Assembly: GCA_012656075.1 (NCBI GenBank)
Contig: JAAKBF010000390.1
Location: forward strand, 496,001 to 560,000
Reading direction: 5' to 3'
Length of the DNA: 64,000 bases
Source of the DNA: Phytophthora hibernalis
Taxonomy: Eukaryota > Oomycota > Peronosporomycetes > Peronosporales > Peronosporaceae
Shown: piece after piece, positions 23,520 through 33,900 of the stretch
Layout of the letters: each line of letters starts with the position of its first letter
Numbering within the stretch: position 1 is the stretch's first letter
Translations under genes and position numbers: made by a program
Notes under the pieces: model-generated
Told to the model about the DNA's origin: nothing
The model's input: only the letters and a program-made list of their open reading frames with translations
The model's database searches: none

Positions 23520-23812
23520 GCCTCATCCATCGTGACGTTGCGCAGCTTCTCAAACGCAAACGCCTTGTTGATGGTGGCGTAGTTCATGTAGAGAAGCGAG
23601 AGCCATGATTTGGTCTGCTCGTTGTTCCGGACAATCCTCTCGCGTGATAACACCTGATCCTATTCCTGCAAGACAAAGTCGTGCGTGCGCACAAACGCGG
23701 TGATGGTCGTGACTAGAAGCATCTGAATGCCGTGGATCGGGTACTTATCACCGCTAAACCACATCGCGTAGGTAATCTTGGTGTCGAAGAGGAACCCCAT
23801 GACATTGTTGTC

Positions 23813-24180
23813 TCGGTTTCGTTTTTGGTTTCGAAGTGAGGTACATTAACCCTTTTGTTGCCGACTGGGCCAAAACATGGCATAATGCATCGTTTTACTA
23901 AAAATCATTCAATCAAGTATTATGATTTTAATATTGACCAATAATATATCAAACGGAAAATTGACCAAAGCGATGCATTATGCCACGTTTTACAAATGTC
24001 ACCCAAAAGATTTTCTGGTCATTTCAAATATCGTCACCGGAAAGTAATAGCAAAACGAGGCATTATGCATCGTTTTGCAATTTTATCTTGATTAAAGTAT
24101 TCATATTTTCATGTATGGGCAACAGAAAGGTTAATGTCGTGAATGCCACCTAATGCCCATTCTCATTTGATGCCAAACCT
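23813..24180. mobile_element. 368-bp insertion in the GH81 pseudogene, 8-bp target duplication
   Basis: The direct repeat ttgttgtc flanks it (23805-23812 and 24181-24188). Removing the insert and one repeat copy makes the GH81 reading continuous (DHYCDNNVMGFLF), which fixes the borders. The outer ends, tcggtttcg and the complement aggtttggc, are weakly inverted. Its core is a TTAA-bounded MITE (23846-24134), so it may be one element with layered ends or two nested ones. Confidence 0.8.
23846..24134. mobile_element. TTAA-bounded MITE, piggyBac-like
   Basis: Left end TTAA-cccttttgttgcc, right end ggcaacagaaagg-TTAA: 13-bp inverted repeats with two or three mismatches, bounded by TTAA, as in piggyBac-type elements. 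Inside are repeated 'ggcattatgcatcgtttt' words in both orientations. A truncated relative lies at 12379-12495. Confidence 0.75.
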
Positions 24181-25140
24181 TGTTGTCACAGTAGTGGTCC
24201 GGGTGAGCGCGGTTGCTGTCGTTGATCAGGAAGACCATCTGGATTGCCATGCGTTGAGCTTGACCATAATCTTGGCTGCCGTGTCAATATGGGCGTCGCC
24301 TGACTAGCAGCGCCATACCGTAGTAAAGGTTCATGTCTTCTGATGTGCTCTTCTCGGCCTTGTCATCTCCCAGTGTCGTGATCCTGTGTCAGTACGAGTA
24401 GACACGGAACCAGTCAAGCCTGTGGAAGTTAGGGAAGAAGGGTCCGCATCCGATGGACTGGTAACGTAGTGCATTGAAAAGCCTTCCATGTGGTTCAGCT
24501 CCGCCAAGTCGAGTCTAGTTTATTAATGATAGTGACGGTGACCACCCAGTAGCTGTAATGGTAGTGCTCGTCGGCCTTAACATGGTGTTGCCACAATCGA
24601 CGTTAGGGTCGTGGAGCGTGAACCCCTGCGAGCTCACCACGCCGCTGTATATTGTGTCGTAGTTGAGCGCGTTGGCTCACGTGTCGTTTAAAACGGCGTT
24701 AGCAGGATCTCCAACTTCTTGATACAATGCGGGAGCAACGTGGTTTGTCTTCGCCGTCGATAGAGGGTCTCCAGCCCTCAGAAACATCAACGCGTACTTC
24801 TGCGAGGCATCTCAATTGAAGTAGAATCTCTGGCCCAGGGTGGTCGACCACTCGGACTTGATATCGGCGATGAGCGTCTTCTTCGTCTTGAACACCTCGC
24901 CATTGCTTGGCATCGAGTTTCCGCGCCGGGTTGAAGTCCAGAGGGAAGTCCATCGTTTCCACAAGACGCCACTCGGGAGGCGCAGTATTTGTCCCCACTC
25001 CCGACTCAGTCCGCGAGAGCACTCCTTCAGCCGCCATCGCGAATCTGCGATCCTGCGTGTCGCTGTGGTGGACTTGGGCGTAGTGTAGCACGCCGTCGGC
25101 ACCACCTCATCACCAGCGGCACTGAATTCGGTGTATGCAG

Positions 25141-26274
25141 TATGTTCTCCATGCCGGCCCTATTGTGTGCATTGCGTCTACGAAGAATGACCTTCAATAT
25201 CTTTTATTAATAACTGCTCCGAAAGTGAATTGCTGCCATTTATCTCACCAAATGCCCGGCAAGTGCCTTTGCGCATTCGCGATCTATTCACTATATGTTG
25301 GTAGAGATGAGATCGCCACCTTTAATTAAGGTTACCCTTCGACCAGGTGATCAAATCTATTCGGCGTGTCTCAGAATTGCTAAGTATCTAGTATCACTTA
25401 CGCGAGGTTTCCGTCAACATGCACGTCGAATACTCACCCATATTTGTACAACCTTTTCGTTGTATGATTTGGGCTTAATAAAGCCTTTACCGAGCTCTAA
25501 TATCTCTTGTGACCACGGTGAGAATTGCAGTTGGACGTACTGGAGGATTGCTTGGACTGAAGTGGTTGACGCAAACCAGCACTGTCACTGCGCCGAAAAC
25601 CAAATCATTCCTGGTGGCCTGCGATCTGGGGCCTTTCCTGACGAGCAGCTAAGTTGCGGTTATAACTCTCGTCACGCTAACCGCAGCAAGCTGCTCAATC
25701 ATTACATGCATGTAGTGCCGTGGCAACGTTCATGAGCGCAGTGCGTGCGGCCTGTTCAGAGTCGACAGACCAGCTGACATTCAGGGGTTGCTTGCTGTGG
25801 TTTCCTTGTTGCTGCTGGCGACCCTCGGCGTCAGATATCATTTGCTCGAGCTGCTTTATCCAAAATACTTGCACGATGTGAATGCCCACCACGCGTTGTA
25901 TCACTATAATAGCGTAGTAACTTAATCGTTCGAATCTGTCTACTTTAGTTGGTCGCTGATTGAGCCGACGGCTTCTTGTAAACGTAGGAAGTGGTTTCGT
26001 AAACCATATCTGGTTGACATGGTGTCCTCAGAATCACCGACCACTGGTCACCAGTCTCCGGTTCGTAGGCGTCTGACGTCTGCATGGTTGATCGTTGAGT
26101 GACTCAACTTGAGTCGTCTAGACGATATCGTAGCTGTCATCACTCTCCTCAAACACGTCGCCGTTCCCTTGATATAGTGCGCGGAAGAAAGCTCGGACAG
26201 CTTGGTGAATTAACTTCCGTGATGCTAATTTCGCGCCGGTGGCTGCATGACGTTGTGTTCTTCAGTCCGAGACA
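25141..26274. other. no recognisable gene
   Basis: Scattered short open frames on both strands without family signatures. Possibly the decayed N-terminal part of the GH81 gene lies in 25141-25500, but I could not read it. Confidence 0.4.
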
Positions 26275-26560
26275 GCCATACCTGTAGTGATCACCGGGCT
26301 CAGAGATGCTGCGACCAGCAGCCTTGCAAACCACGCAGTGGTATCAAATCTGCGGGGAATTAGACTTGATTACAGGGGCGTCAACACTTCCGACTCTTCC
26401 TCGTGTAAACATCGAGGTATCCTCAGTCCAGTGATCGATGTCGTGTTTCCCGCCTGGAGATGACCGTGATTTTCATGACACCGCTGTTGAAAGCGTTAGG
26501 AAATTTGTCCGACGTGGCGTTGGTGATGGAGCGGGCAAGAATCACACGCGGATTTCGAGA
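26275..26560 (+). pseudogene. deleted partial copy of the downstream bZIP gene
   Basis: 26275-26435 resembles 26890-27052 (the 5' flank of the bZIP gene: 'gcgaccagcagcc', 'attacaggggc', 'cctcagtccagtgatc'). 26442-26560 resembles 28180-28300, the 3' end of its coding region ('tttcccgcctggaga', 'tttgtccgacgtggcgttgg'). The 1.1 kb between these in the intact gene is missing. It is therefore a tandem copy that lost almost all its coding sequence. The remaining frame is also mutated. Confidence 0.8.
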
Positions 26561-27207
26561 CGCTTAAAATTTAGGCTCGGGTCTGAGAGAAATTTAGTAA
26601 GCTTAGTGTAAATCGGAGGAAATGCATGTACGTGTACATGCCTCTGACTACCTGCATGCAACTCTGTCTGCTGGCAGATTGAGCGTCCTGAGCTGGTTGG
26701 TTGGTGGAGACGACGCGATCAGCATACTTCGTCACATAATTCAATGCACGTAACCATTCATACTGTTGAAGGAAACGGGAGCTGGTACACTGCTTCAGCA
26801 GTGGCATCCTAACCGGTGTTGCAAGTCCGCACCCATTCGCTTCAGAAAGCAAGGAACATTGGTCCTTACTGTTCAGGGTAAGCCAGTGCATCACTACAGG
26901 TGACTGTAGTGATCACGTACTGTTTGAGGGTTCCTGCGACCAGCAGCCCATTACACACCAAATCGGCCAGGAGCGCATCCAGATTACAGGGGCATCAACT
27001 CGAACAAGTTTCGACTGTAAACACAGAGGTTTCCTCAGTCCAGTGATCAATAATATTGATTCAATATCGCTCACTCCACGTGCCTCTCATTATTCCTTTG
27101 GTTGTCTTCTCCACAAGCAAGTCGGAAAATCAGTGTATTCATGCGGACTATTTCGACACCAGCTCCCCGCCGCCTTCAAACCACGACGGTCCATCCACCG
27201 CGGGTCG

Positions 27208-28305
27208 ATGCTTAGCTCTGAGATCGTTCGCCCGGTTTTCCTGCGACTGGGCAGGAAATACACATTTGACAGTGACAGCAGCTACGTTGAGGCCCCGACG
27301 TCGTCAAAGCGACGTGCTTTCTCGCACGCAAAGCCGAGCTCAACTGTGCTCTCACCTCGTTTATCAAGAGTTTACTCGGATCCTGTCGCCGAAGAGAAGT
27401 ATCAGCCAGGGCCACCGATGGCTTCCTACTATAGTACAACCTCCCCAGCATTCGACATCACCCACACCATCGTGCATCACCGTGCAAACGGACAGTCCCG
27501 CAAGACGACGTCGGAGCAGTCCGAAAGTAACCCAAATCGCATCCGACTCCAGACCGAGCGACGTCGAGAGCAGTGCCGCGCCAATCAGGCTCGCTACAGA
27601 CAGAGACAACTCAATCATGCCGAAACGATCGAACACGCCGTACAGAAGCTGCGTGCCGACATCCCCGTGTTTGAGCTGCAGCGCAATCGGTTACAGTACG
27701 GCGGCCAGCAAGATGTGTGGAAGGTGGTGGTGGAGTACTTCCACACCTTCCGTTTCGGCGTGCCGATAACTCTGTCTGACTCAGACTCTGAGACCTCAGT
27801 CGAGGAGGAGACAAGCAACACAATCAATCTACCTGAGTATACCGACAACGCTGAGGCAAAGCAACAGCTCGCGTTCTTGCGCTCTTGCATGACAGAAGAC
27901 GTCATTCTGGGGGAGCGTAACGGCGTCGAGGCGCTCATGCAGCAGTGGCAAGCATACTCGCTGAGCTTCAAGAACCTCCTTTTCGAATTGAACCGCATTG
28001 AATGCACGAGCGATCGGTTCGTACACGTGGTGGCCAAGCTGACCGTGACCGTATCGGAGACTACGCTCACGAGCGTGTTCCCGCATGTGAACTCTGAGCC
28101 AGTGCGATCAAAATTGCTGGGTCAACGCCTTGAACTTCCGTGCACTCTTCGCTTTGAATGGGACGAGTTCGTCGGCCGCGTTTCCCGCCTGGAGACGACA
28201 ATGAATTTCATGGCACCGCTGTTGAAGGCGTTAGGAGATTTGTCCGACGTGGCGTTGGTGATGGAGAGGGCTAAAATCACGAAGGACGGAGTTGTTGGAA
28301 TATGA
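27208..28305 (+). CDS. bZIP transcription factor with Cys at the invariant Asn position
   Basis: About 365 residues, uninterrupted. I take the ATG at 27208 (MLSSEIVRPVF) as start because the open frame upstream has no ATG; the ATG at 27418 is an alternative. The basic region is RRREQCRANQARYRQRQ near residue 113-130. Aligned to N-x7-R, the first position is Cys and the last is Arg. Such Asn replacements by Cys or Val are reported for Phytophthora bZIPs and are rare elsewhere. A short leucine/hydrophobic zipper follows. The C-terminal 200 residues form a domain (VVEYFHTFRFG, FLRSCM, VFPHV, ITKDGVVGI) that is repeated twice in the protein at 44713-46398. It probably binds DNA in the nucleus. 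The C-terminal domain has no function I know. Confidence 0.88.
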   Translation: MLSSEIVRPVFLRLGRKYTFDSDSSYVEAPTSSKRRAFSHAKPSSTVLSPRLSRVYSDPVAEEKYQPGPPMASYYSTTSPAFDITHTIVHHRANGQSRKTTSEQSESNPNRIRLQTERRREQCRANQARYRQRQLNHAETIEHAVQKLRADIPVFELQRNRLQYGGQQDVWKVVVEYFHTFRFGVPITLSDSDSETSVEEETSNTINLPEYTDNAEAKQQLAFLRSCMTEDVILGERNGVEALMQQWQAYSLSFKNLLFELNRIECTSDRFVHVVAKLTVTVSETTLTSVFPHVNSEPVRSKLLGQRLELPCTLRFEWDEFVGRVSRLETTMNFMAPLLKALGDLSDVALVMERAKITKDGVVGI

Positions 28306-30191
28306 GACGCCTAGGAGCGGATGTAGCTGTGGATCACGAAACGTAGAAACAAAGGAGATCGAAAAGGAAATGTATGAAGATCAGGTAAATCTTGTCTTGG
28401 TTGGTGCGGGTAACCAACTCTAGTCGCCCTCGGCTCTTCGTCACGAGAAGACCCAACGCTCATCTTGCCGCAGTACCGTACGGTATCGCCTTACAGTGTA
28501 CCGGTATGTTTTCCCGTCAAGCATAGACAGAGAAACCTTGCAAAGTTTATTTCTCGCTACTATTCTCTGGATTTTATATCCAGAGTCTACCAGGATTGCA
28601 ACGAGGTCTGAATCCTTGCATTTCCGATACCTTGCGTAATACGATTTGGATTCTTCATCAAATAAGCTTTAAAACCCTGCTATATTTGATAACCGGATCG
28701 AATATTATTTTATTTGTGGCGGTTGACCCATCCGCAGAAAATTTGGACAACACACCTCTATGATATCATATCACTTATAATCGAGCAGATGATTTATCCA
28801 GACCGTTCGAGCAACATTTTGGATGATTTTTTCTTCGAGTAACACACTACTACAATACCGAGCACCGTATACTCCAGCGATGTGTGGATAATTCCGTACG
28901 ATTGAAGCGCGTGCCCAGTAAATAAAAAATGATGACGCCGCATCATTTGGTCTGGCATTCATACAGTGTAGGTGTAGTAAGAATATGGGTATTGCCGGCT
29001 TATCTTCTCACTTTCATTCAAGATTCGGCAAATTTAGCCGGAATTCACAATAGTGGTTCCTGGCAGCAGCAAGATAGACGCCGAGCATAAATGTGCGATT
29101 CAGCAGCTGATTGGTTAAAATTCGTTTATTATCTTGCTGCCACTATCCTGCCTCGATTTTGGTGCAATTTGGGGAGTTCGGCAGCAAGATGCAAAGAGCA
29201 GAAGCACCGGTACAGATGATCATGGCTAGGCAAGACGGCACTTGCCGACGCTACAGCCTACAGCGAGCCCTAGCACAACCTTCGATATGCACTTACCATT
29301 TCATTTGACATGTGAATTTCAGAGCTCATCCGGGCGCTAGCGCACGGTCTTGTATTGATTAGCCCCAATAAGATAAAAGTAAGGACAAAAAGAGGACCAA
29401 ATCTGGAGAAGCTCGCTTGGCATCAATTTCTACAATTTGGCGTAGTCACAGGCATGCATATAAAGCACTACATTAGTTCTGCACGATGGCTCCTTGCCCA
29501 TAAGTTCAAGATGGTTTGCTGTCATGTTCTAGCTCAAAGAAAACTGTCACTAAAAACAATTGCAATTGGACTTTGTCCTTAAGTTTAGGACAAAATCTGT
29601 GGAGCTAATAATAGAAACCAGTCAAAACGAGGCAAAATTGTCTCTGTGCGCGCGGAATATGATCTGTCATATCAGACACAACGCCCCCATTGTAGTACCT
29701 GGCGTCATATTTACTCAAAATAAACGCGTGGAACTTTCTCATCGTGTATCCATACGCCACGGGCGAGATAATTTCCCTAAATTTTGTTGGTGCAGGAAAT
29801 GTTTCGTTCAAATTGAACGAATAGTTTCCGTGAATAATGCGATTTTAGATTTTGTACGTAGTTAAGGTATATTGCGTTGGGTCGACAAAGATCGACCCAT
29901 TACAATCCAAGTCAAATCACTTTTGGTTGTTCTGTTAAGTACGACTCCGACTACGGCCTGTCTATCGGCCCCGATAGTAAAGCCAAGTGAACGATTCGCT
30001 GCCGGTTTGCCGGGGTCGATTTACGAATCGATCAATCCAGTTTTGATTAGAACTCACAATATTGCTTTAATTTAAAAGACGTATCTGCATCATTTTTCTG
30101 CAGGTTAAGGCTTTTCAGTGTTTTTTTGCGTTTGCGGAGGCTAATGCCTCTCAGAAATAGTGCTTACAGCCTATGCGCAATAGGATGTCTT
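28306..30191. other. AT-rich region without recognisable genes
   Basis: Only short open frames (for example 29560-29865) with no family signature. One small hairpin, gggtcga-caaaga-tcgaccc, lies at 29879-29898. Confidence 0.45.
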
Positions 30192-30211
30192 CACTCGCGC
30201 TATTATAATAA
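30192..30211. repeat. target-site duplication of the 10-kb LINE, left copy
   Basis: cactcgcgctattataataa, matching 40222-40241 with one mismatch (a/g at position 18). It marks the 3' border of the minus-strand LINE. Confidence 0.8.
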
Positions 30212-30909
30212 CTAGAGGCGTAGCATTAGGCTGGGAGGACGCTTAACTAAGATTCTTTTTAAATTAAGCTCGCGCCTCATTGAACTTTTAAATTTTCGTG
30301 TGCCCCTACCTCGTAGGGCCGGTAGGCTACCCCTACCGGTGCATTTGCATCTTGTTGTCTTTGCCAGAGAAAACGCGTTTGCAAACACATCCGAGAAGCC
30401 TAGCACCACCATGTATGGATTCAACGTCCCGTTCACACCGGGTACAACCCGAGCAGGTAATGGTGAATGCGCAAGTATAGCTTGCGCAGCATGTCCTGAG
30501 AATCGTAACCTTGGCGCCCTTCCAAATCTATATCTTACCTACTCGGGCCAAAGCGACTGCATGACTCGTTTAACGAAGATAGCGCAGCTTCTTCGCCCAA
30601 CAACATTCGGAACACCACCATCCACAAGATACACAAAATATTTTGTGTGACTGTAATCACAATCGGTGACATATGGACTCAGGCGACATTCGCAAATTAA
30701 ACCCTGGGGGACCCCACCAATAAAATTGGTTAGGCTGTTCAGCCAGCTAAAGCTGTCCTCCCAGTATAACGTGTGGGTATATTGTGTCACTTATCCTCCC
30801 GGATTGAACTCTAATAACCATCCTCAATAGGTGATTACTCCCTATCAAGTCTTACAGCATTTTCTTCCTTCCTGCTGCTTATCTGTCTCCGTCTGGTCCT
30901 ACATAGCAG

Positions 30910-33900
30910 CTACCTCCCTGCCCGTGCACCCGCCAACCATTGCGCTCCATCTGCAGCAATTCTCTCTTCCACTCCTTTTCGCATCGTGTGTTCTTCCCCT
31001 ACCTCGTATATAGTGAGCATACAACTGGCTTTGTTATCCATGGCCCAGTTTGCTATCCAGTCCGCCGTTTTGTTGTGTTTCCTAAAATGGTACCTCCAAC
31101 TCGCCACTCTACATTCGTCCGCAAGCTTCAGCGTAATTCGATACCAATGCTGCACCTTTTTACTCTTTGGTAACCTGCGCTCCTCCATCATCCTGATGAT
31201 CAATGCGCTGTCTCCGATTATATGTAATCCCTGCCACCGACATTCCACCGCCCTCTGGAGTAAACGATGTAGTCCCACGAAGTCGGCCACATTGTTTGTG
31301 GTGGCAGAGTTCCCCAAAGCAGTTGCAGCCACCCATAATGCTTTGACATCCTCGCTGTACTTTGTCACTTCGGAAATAACGCTGCCGCTGCCACCTGGCC
31401 CTGGATTGCCGCGAGGGCCACCATCAAAGAATCCCAGCCTCTCTCCTGCTCCGATGTCCGCCCTGTTCTCTGTAAGAGCCGCGCACTTTTCCTGGCGATT
31501 CATGATAAATTCGGCTACCTCCATGTAAATCTTTGAATGCGCTGTGAGTGGGAAGAGCGCACTCTTAAATCTCAGTAACATTTCCTTGAGTGCTGACTTA
31601 TGTTTTTTCATCTTTCTCTACCGTGCACTGCTTCTGCCCGTCTGGGTACAGGACATTCACCTGTCGTCTCCATATTCGTGTTATCGTCGATGCACAACCA
31701 AGCCGCCACAAAGCTTGCACAGTTTCCTGCCCTTGGTCCCAGACGTCGTCCGGCCGCCACAAAGCTTGCACAGTTTCCTGCCCTTGGTCCCAGACGTCGT
31801 CCGGCCGCGATTTGCTCCATGCCACCATCCAAGGTGGCAGTGTATGAAGTTTTAACCTGAAGATATCCAATTGAGCCTCCTTGCGTCGTTGTTCCATCTC
31901 CCTCGGCGGCCCCACCAACGCAGTCCACCACGTCAGGAATGAGTCCCAGTATTTTGTCGCCACCGGGCAGTTCCATACCAGATGTGCCGTGCCCCAATCC
32001 TCTGCATGGCTACATGCCCCGCATCCTTAGCTTTGTAACTCCTTATTCCATAGTCTTAAGCGGTTGTGTTTTAGCTTCCATAGTATCTGCACATGGTGGG
32101 CAGGCGCACCGTCTAGCCGCCAGATCTCGTTCCATGACAACTGCTCGAGTGCCTGTGCAATTTTAGGACTGTTTTGCCTCCATTGTTCCTTCGTTCTCTC
32201 TCCAGACTGCTTTGCTTGGATTCCTCTCTTTCTTAAGTATAAATCCTCCAATCTTCTCCTCGTCAGTTTCCACCTCCTCTTTCCAGCCCAGACCGGTTGT
32301 AGTCGATGTAGCACTATATTGTCTTAGCTAGCACCTCCAGTCGTTTGGCAATCACATCCACCGTCGATACCCGCTGCTAAATCCGTGGTGGTGGTACTCC
32401 ATGAGTGCTGCACAGTACCGATGTGTCCCCTCACGGCAAAGATATGATGTGGATCGTCCAATCCGTGATGTACTCTTAATATCTCCTCTCCCGTGGGCTT
32501 AAAGGCCAGCTCCGGCCAATTTGCTATAAGCACTAAACACATCGCCCAGAATTAATGCGCTATCGCGCTCGCCATTGGCAGCGCGTGCTGAGCCGGAGAA
32601 AATGTGACATCCCCTACTGCATTCCATTGTATTCGTACCACATCCGTAATGCCCCTTGCACCAAGTTCTTGTAGTGTGCCCACGTATCCATCGTGCCAAC
32701 TGAGTTCCATAATTTCACTCCGTTTAATCCGAAGTTGTTAATATTGGCGTGAATAAACTCGCCTCTCCGCTGCTGCCGATCCATTTTCATTTTTGTCATA
32801 GTAGATTGTGCCATCTGGTGACAACACACACCATAATCCACTGTGGTACCATCGTGTGATGAGACCATTGCTGCTTCGTAGCCCCCGTCTCAACTCTCGT
32901 CCTTCCTCCATCGCTGTATCCATATCCCCGTCAACGTCTGCCAACGCGTACGCCACCCACGGGCGGCCGGCTTGCCATAAATCTGCTCCCAATGCGACCG
33001 GGGCTGGAACAGTGCTGGTGTTATCTTGTTTCCGGCGTCCTTGCACGCTCTCTGCAACAGATCTCCTGTAATCTTCAGGGAAGGTCGCTTCGTAAGAGCC
33101 CATGTTCCGACCGCCGCTGCTGCCATTGCCACCAGCTCTGCTAGAATATTCGGGATCCCCATTCCCCCATTTTGTCATTGCTGTTTCTGCTAACTGCGTC
33201 GTTATCCAACCCGCCGGCGTTCGGCCCGGCAAGGCGAAGCTGGATTTCCATATAAAGTTCCGTATTCGTTGATCCGCGTGTTTAATGGTGGTTGAGGACG
33301 GCCATGCATGACGAGCCACATACAGCAATTTGGGAATAATTATTGCCGCGGCTATCATCGCCCGTTGTTGCGCTGTGTTGGTCTTACCAACCGCCAAGGC
33401 CAATCTCACCGTCAGCGCTGCCATCGCTTTTGACCCTGCCTCGTCTGTCGTGTTATCCGATCGCGCTATATGGCCCAAGTACCTGACACTGTCCTTAACT
33501 AAATTTTGAGTCGCTGGTCGTTCCACGTCATTTGCACTACCTAAGTCCGAGCCTCCTGTCTGCTTGTGAGCCAAGGCCACCGCTGCTGACTTGTTCACGT
33601 TCACCTTTAATCCAGAGACTCCAGAAAAACGTGCTACTGCTGCTATCACCCTGGATTGTTGCTCCTTGTCTTCCATGTACACTGTGGTGTCATCTGCATA
33701 TCCCGCTACGTGGAGCATCATGTTAGCGTCTGTAGTGTGTAATCTGATCCCGGACAAAGAGTGATCGTGCTCAATTTCGTCATACAGGATGTCAACTGCT
33801 ATAATAAACAAGACGGGCGCCAAAGGGCAGCCTTGCCGGATGCCCCGAGTCACTCCTATCAGCTGTGATAAACTCCCATTCGTCATGAATTGCACTGTGG

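Larger units (their letters stand above)
23520..25140 (-). pseudogene. GH81 endo-1,3-beta-glucanase pseudogene
   Basis: Minus-strand fragments match the central and C-terminal part of glycoside hydrolase family 81: VLHYAQVHHSDT, IKSEWSTTLGQRFYFN, QKYALMFLRAGDP, YDTIYSGVVSSQGF, NVDCGNTM, HYHYSYWVVTVTIINKLD, SNRAHPDHY, NVMGFLFDTKITYAMWF, KYPIHGIQMLLV and SWLSLLYMNYATINKAFAFE. This family hydrolyses beta-1,3-glucan and is expanded in Phytophthora. The copy is dead: several frameshifts (near 24880, 24560 and 24300-24500), TGA replacing Trp in DTWANALNY, a TGA after RFYFN, and a 368-bp transposon inserted at 23813-24180. The N-terminal beta-sandwich part and signal peptide are not recognisable upstream. 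Confidence 0.88.
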
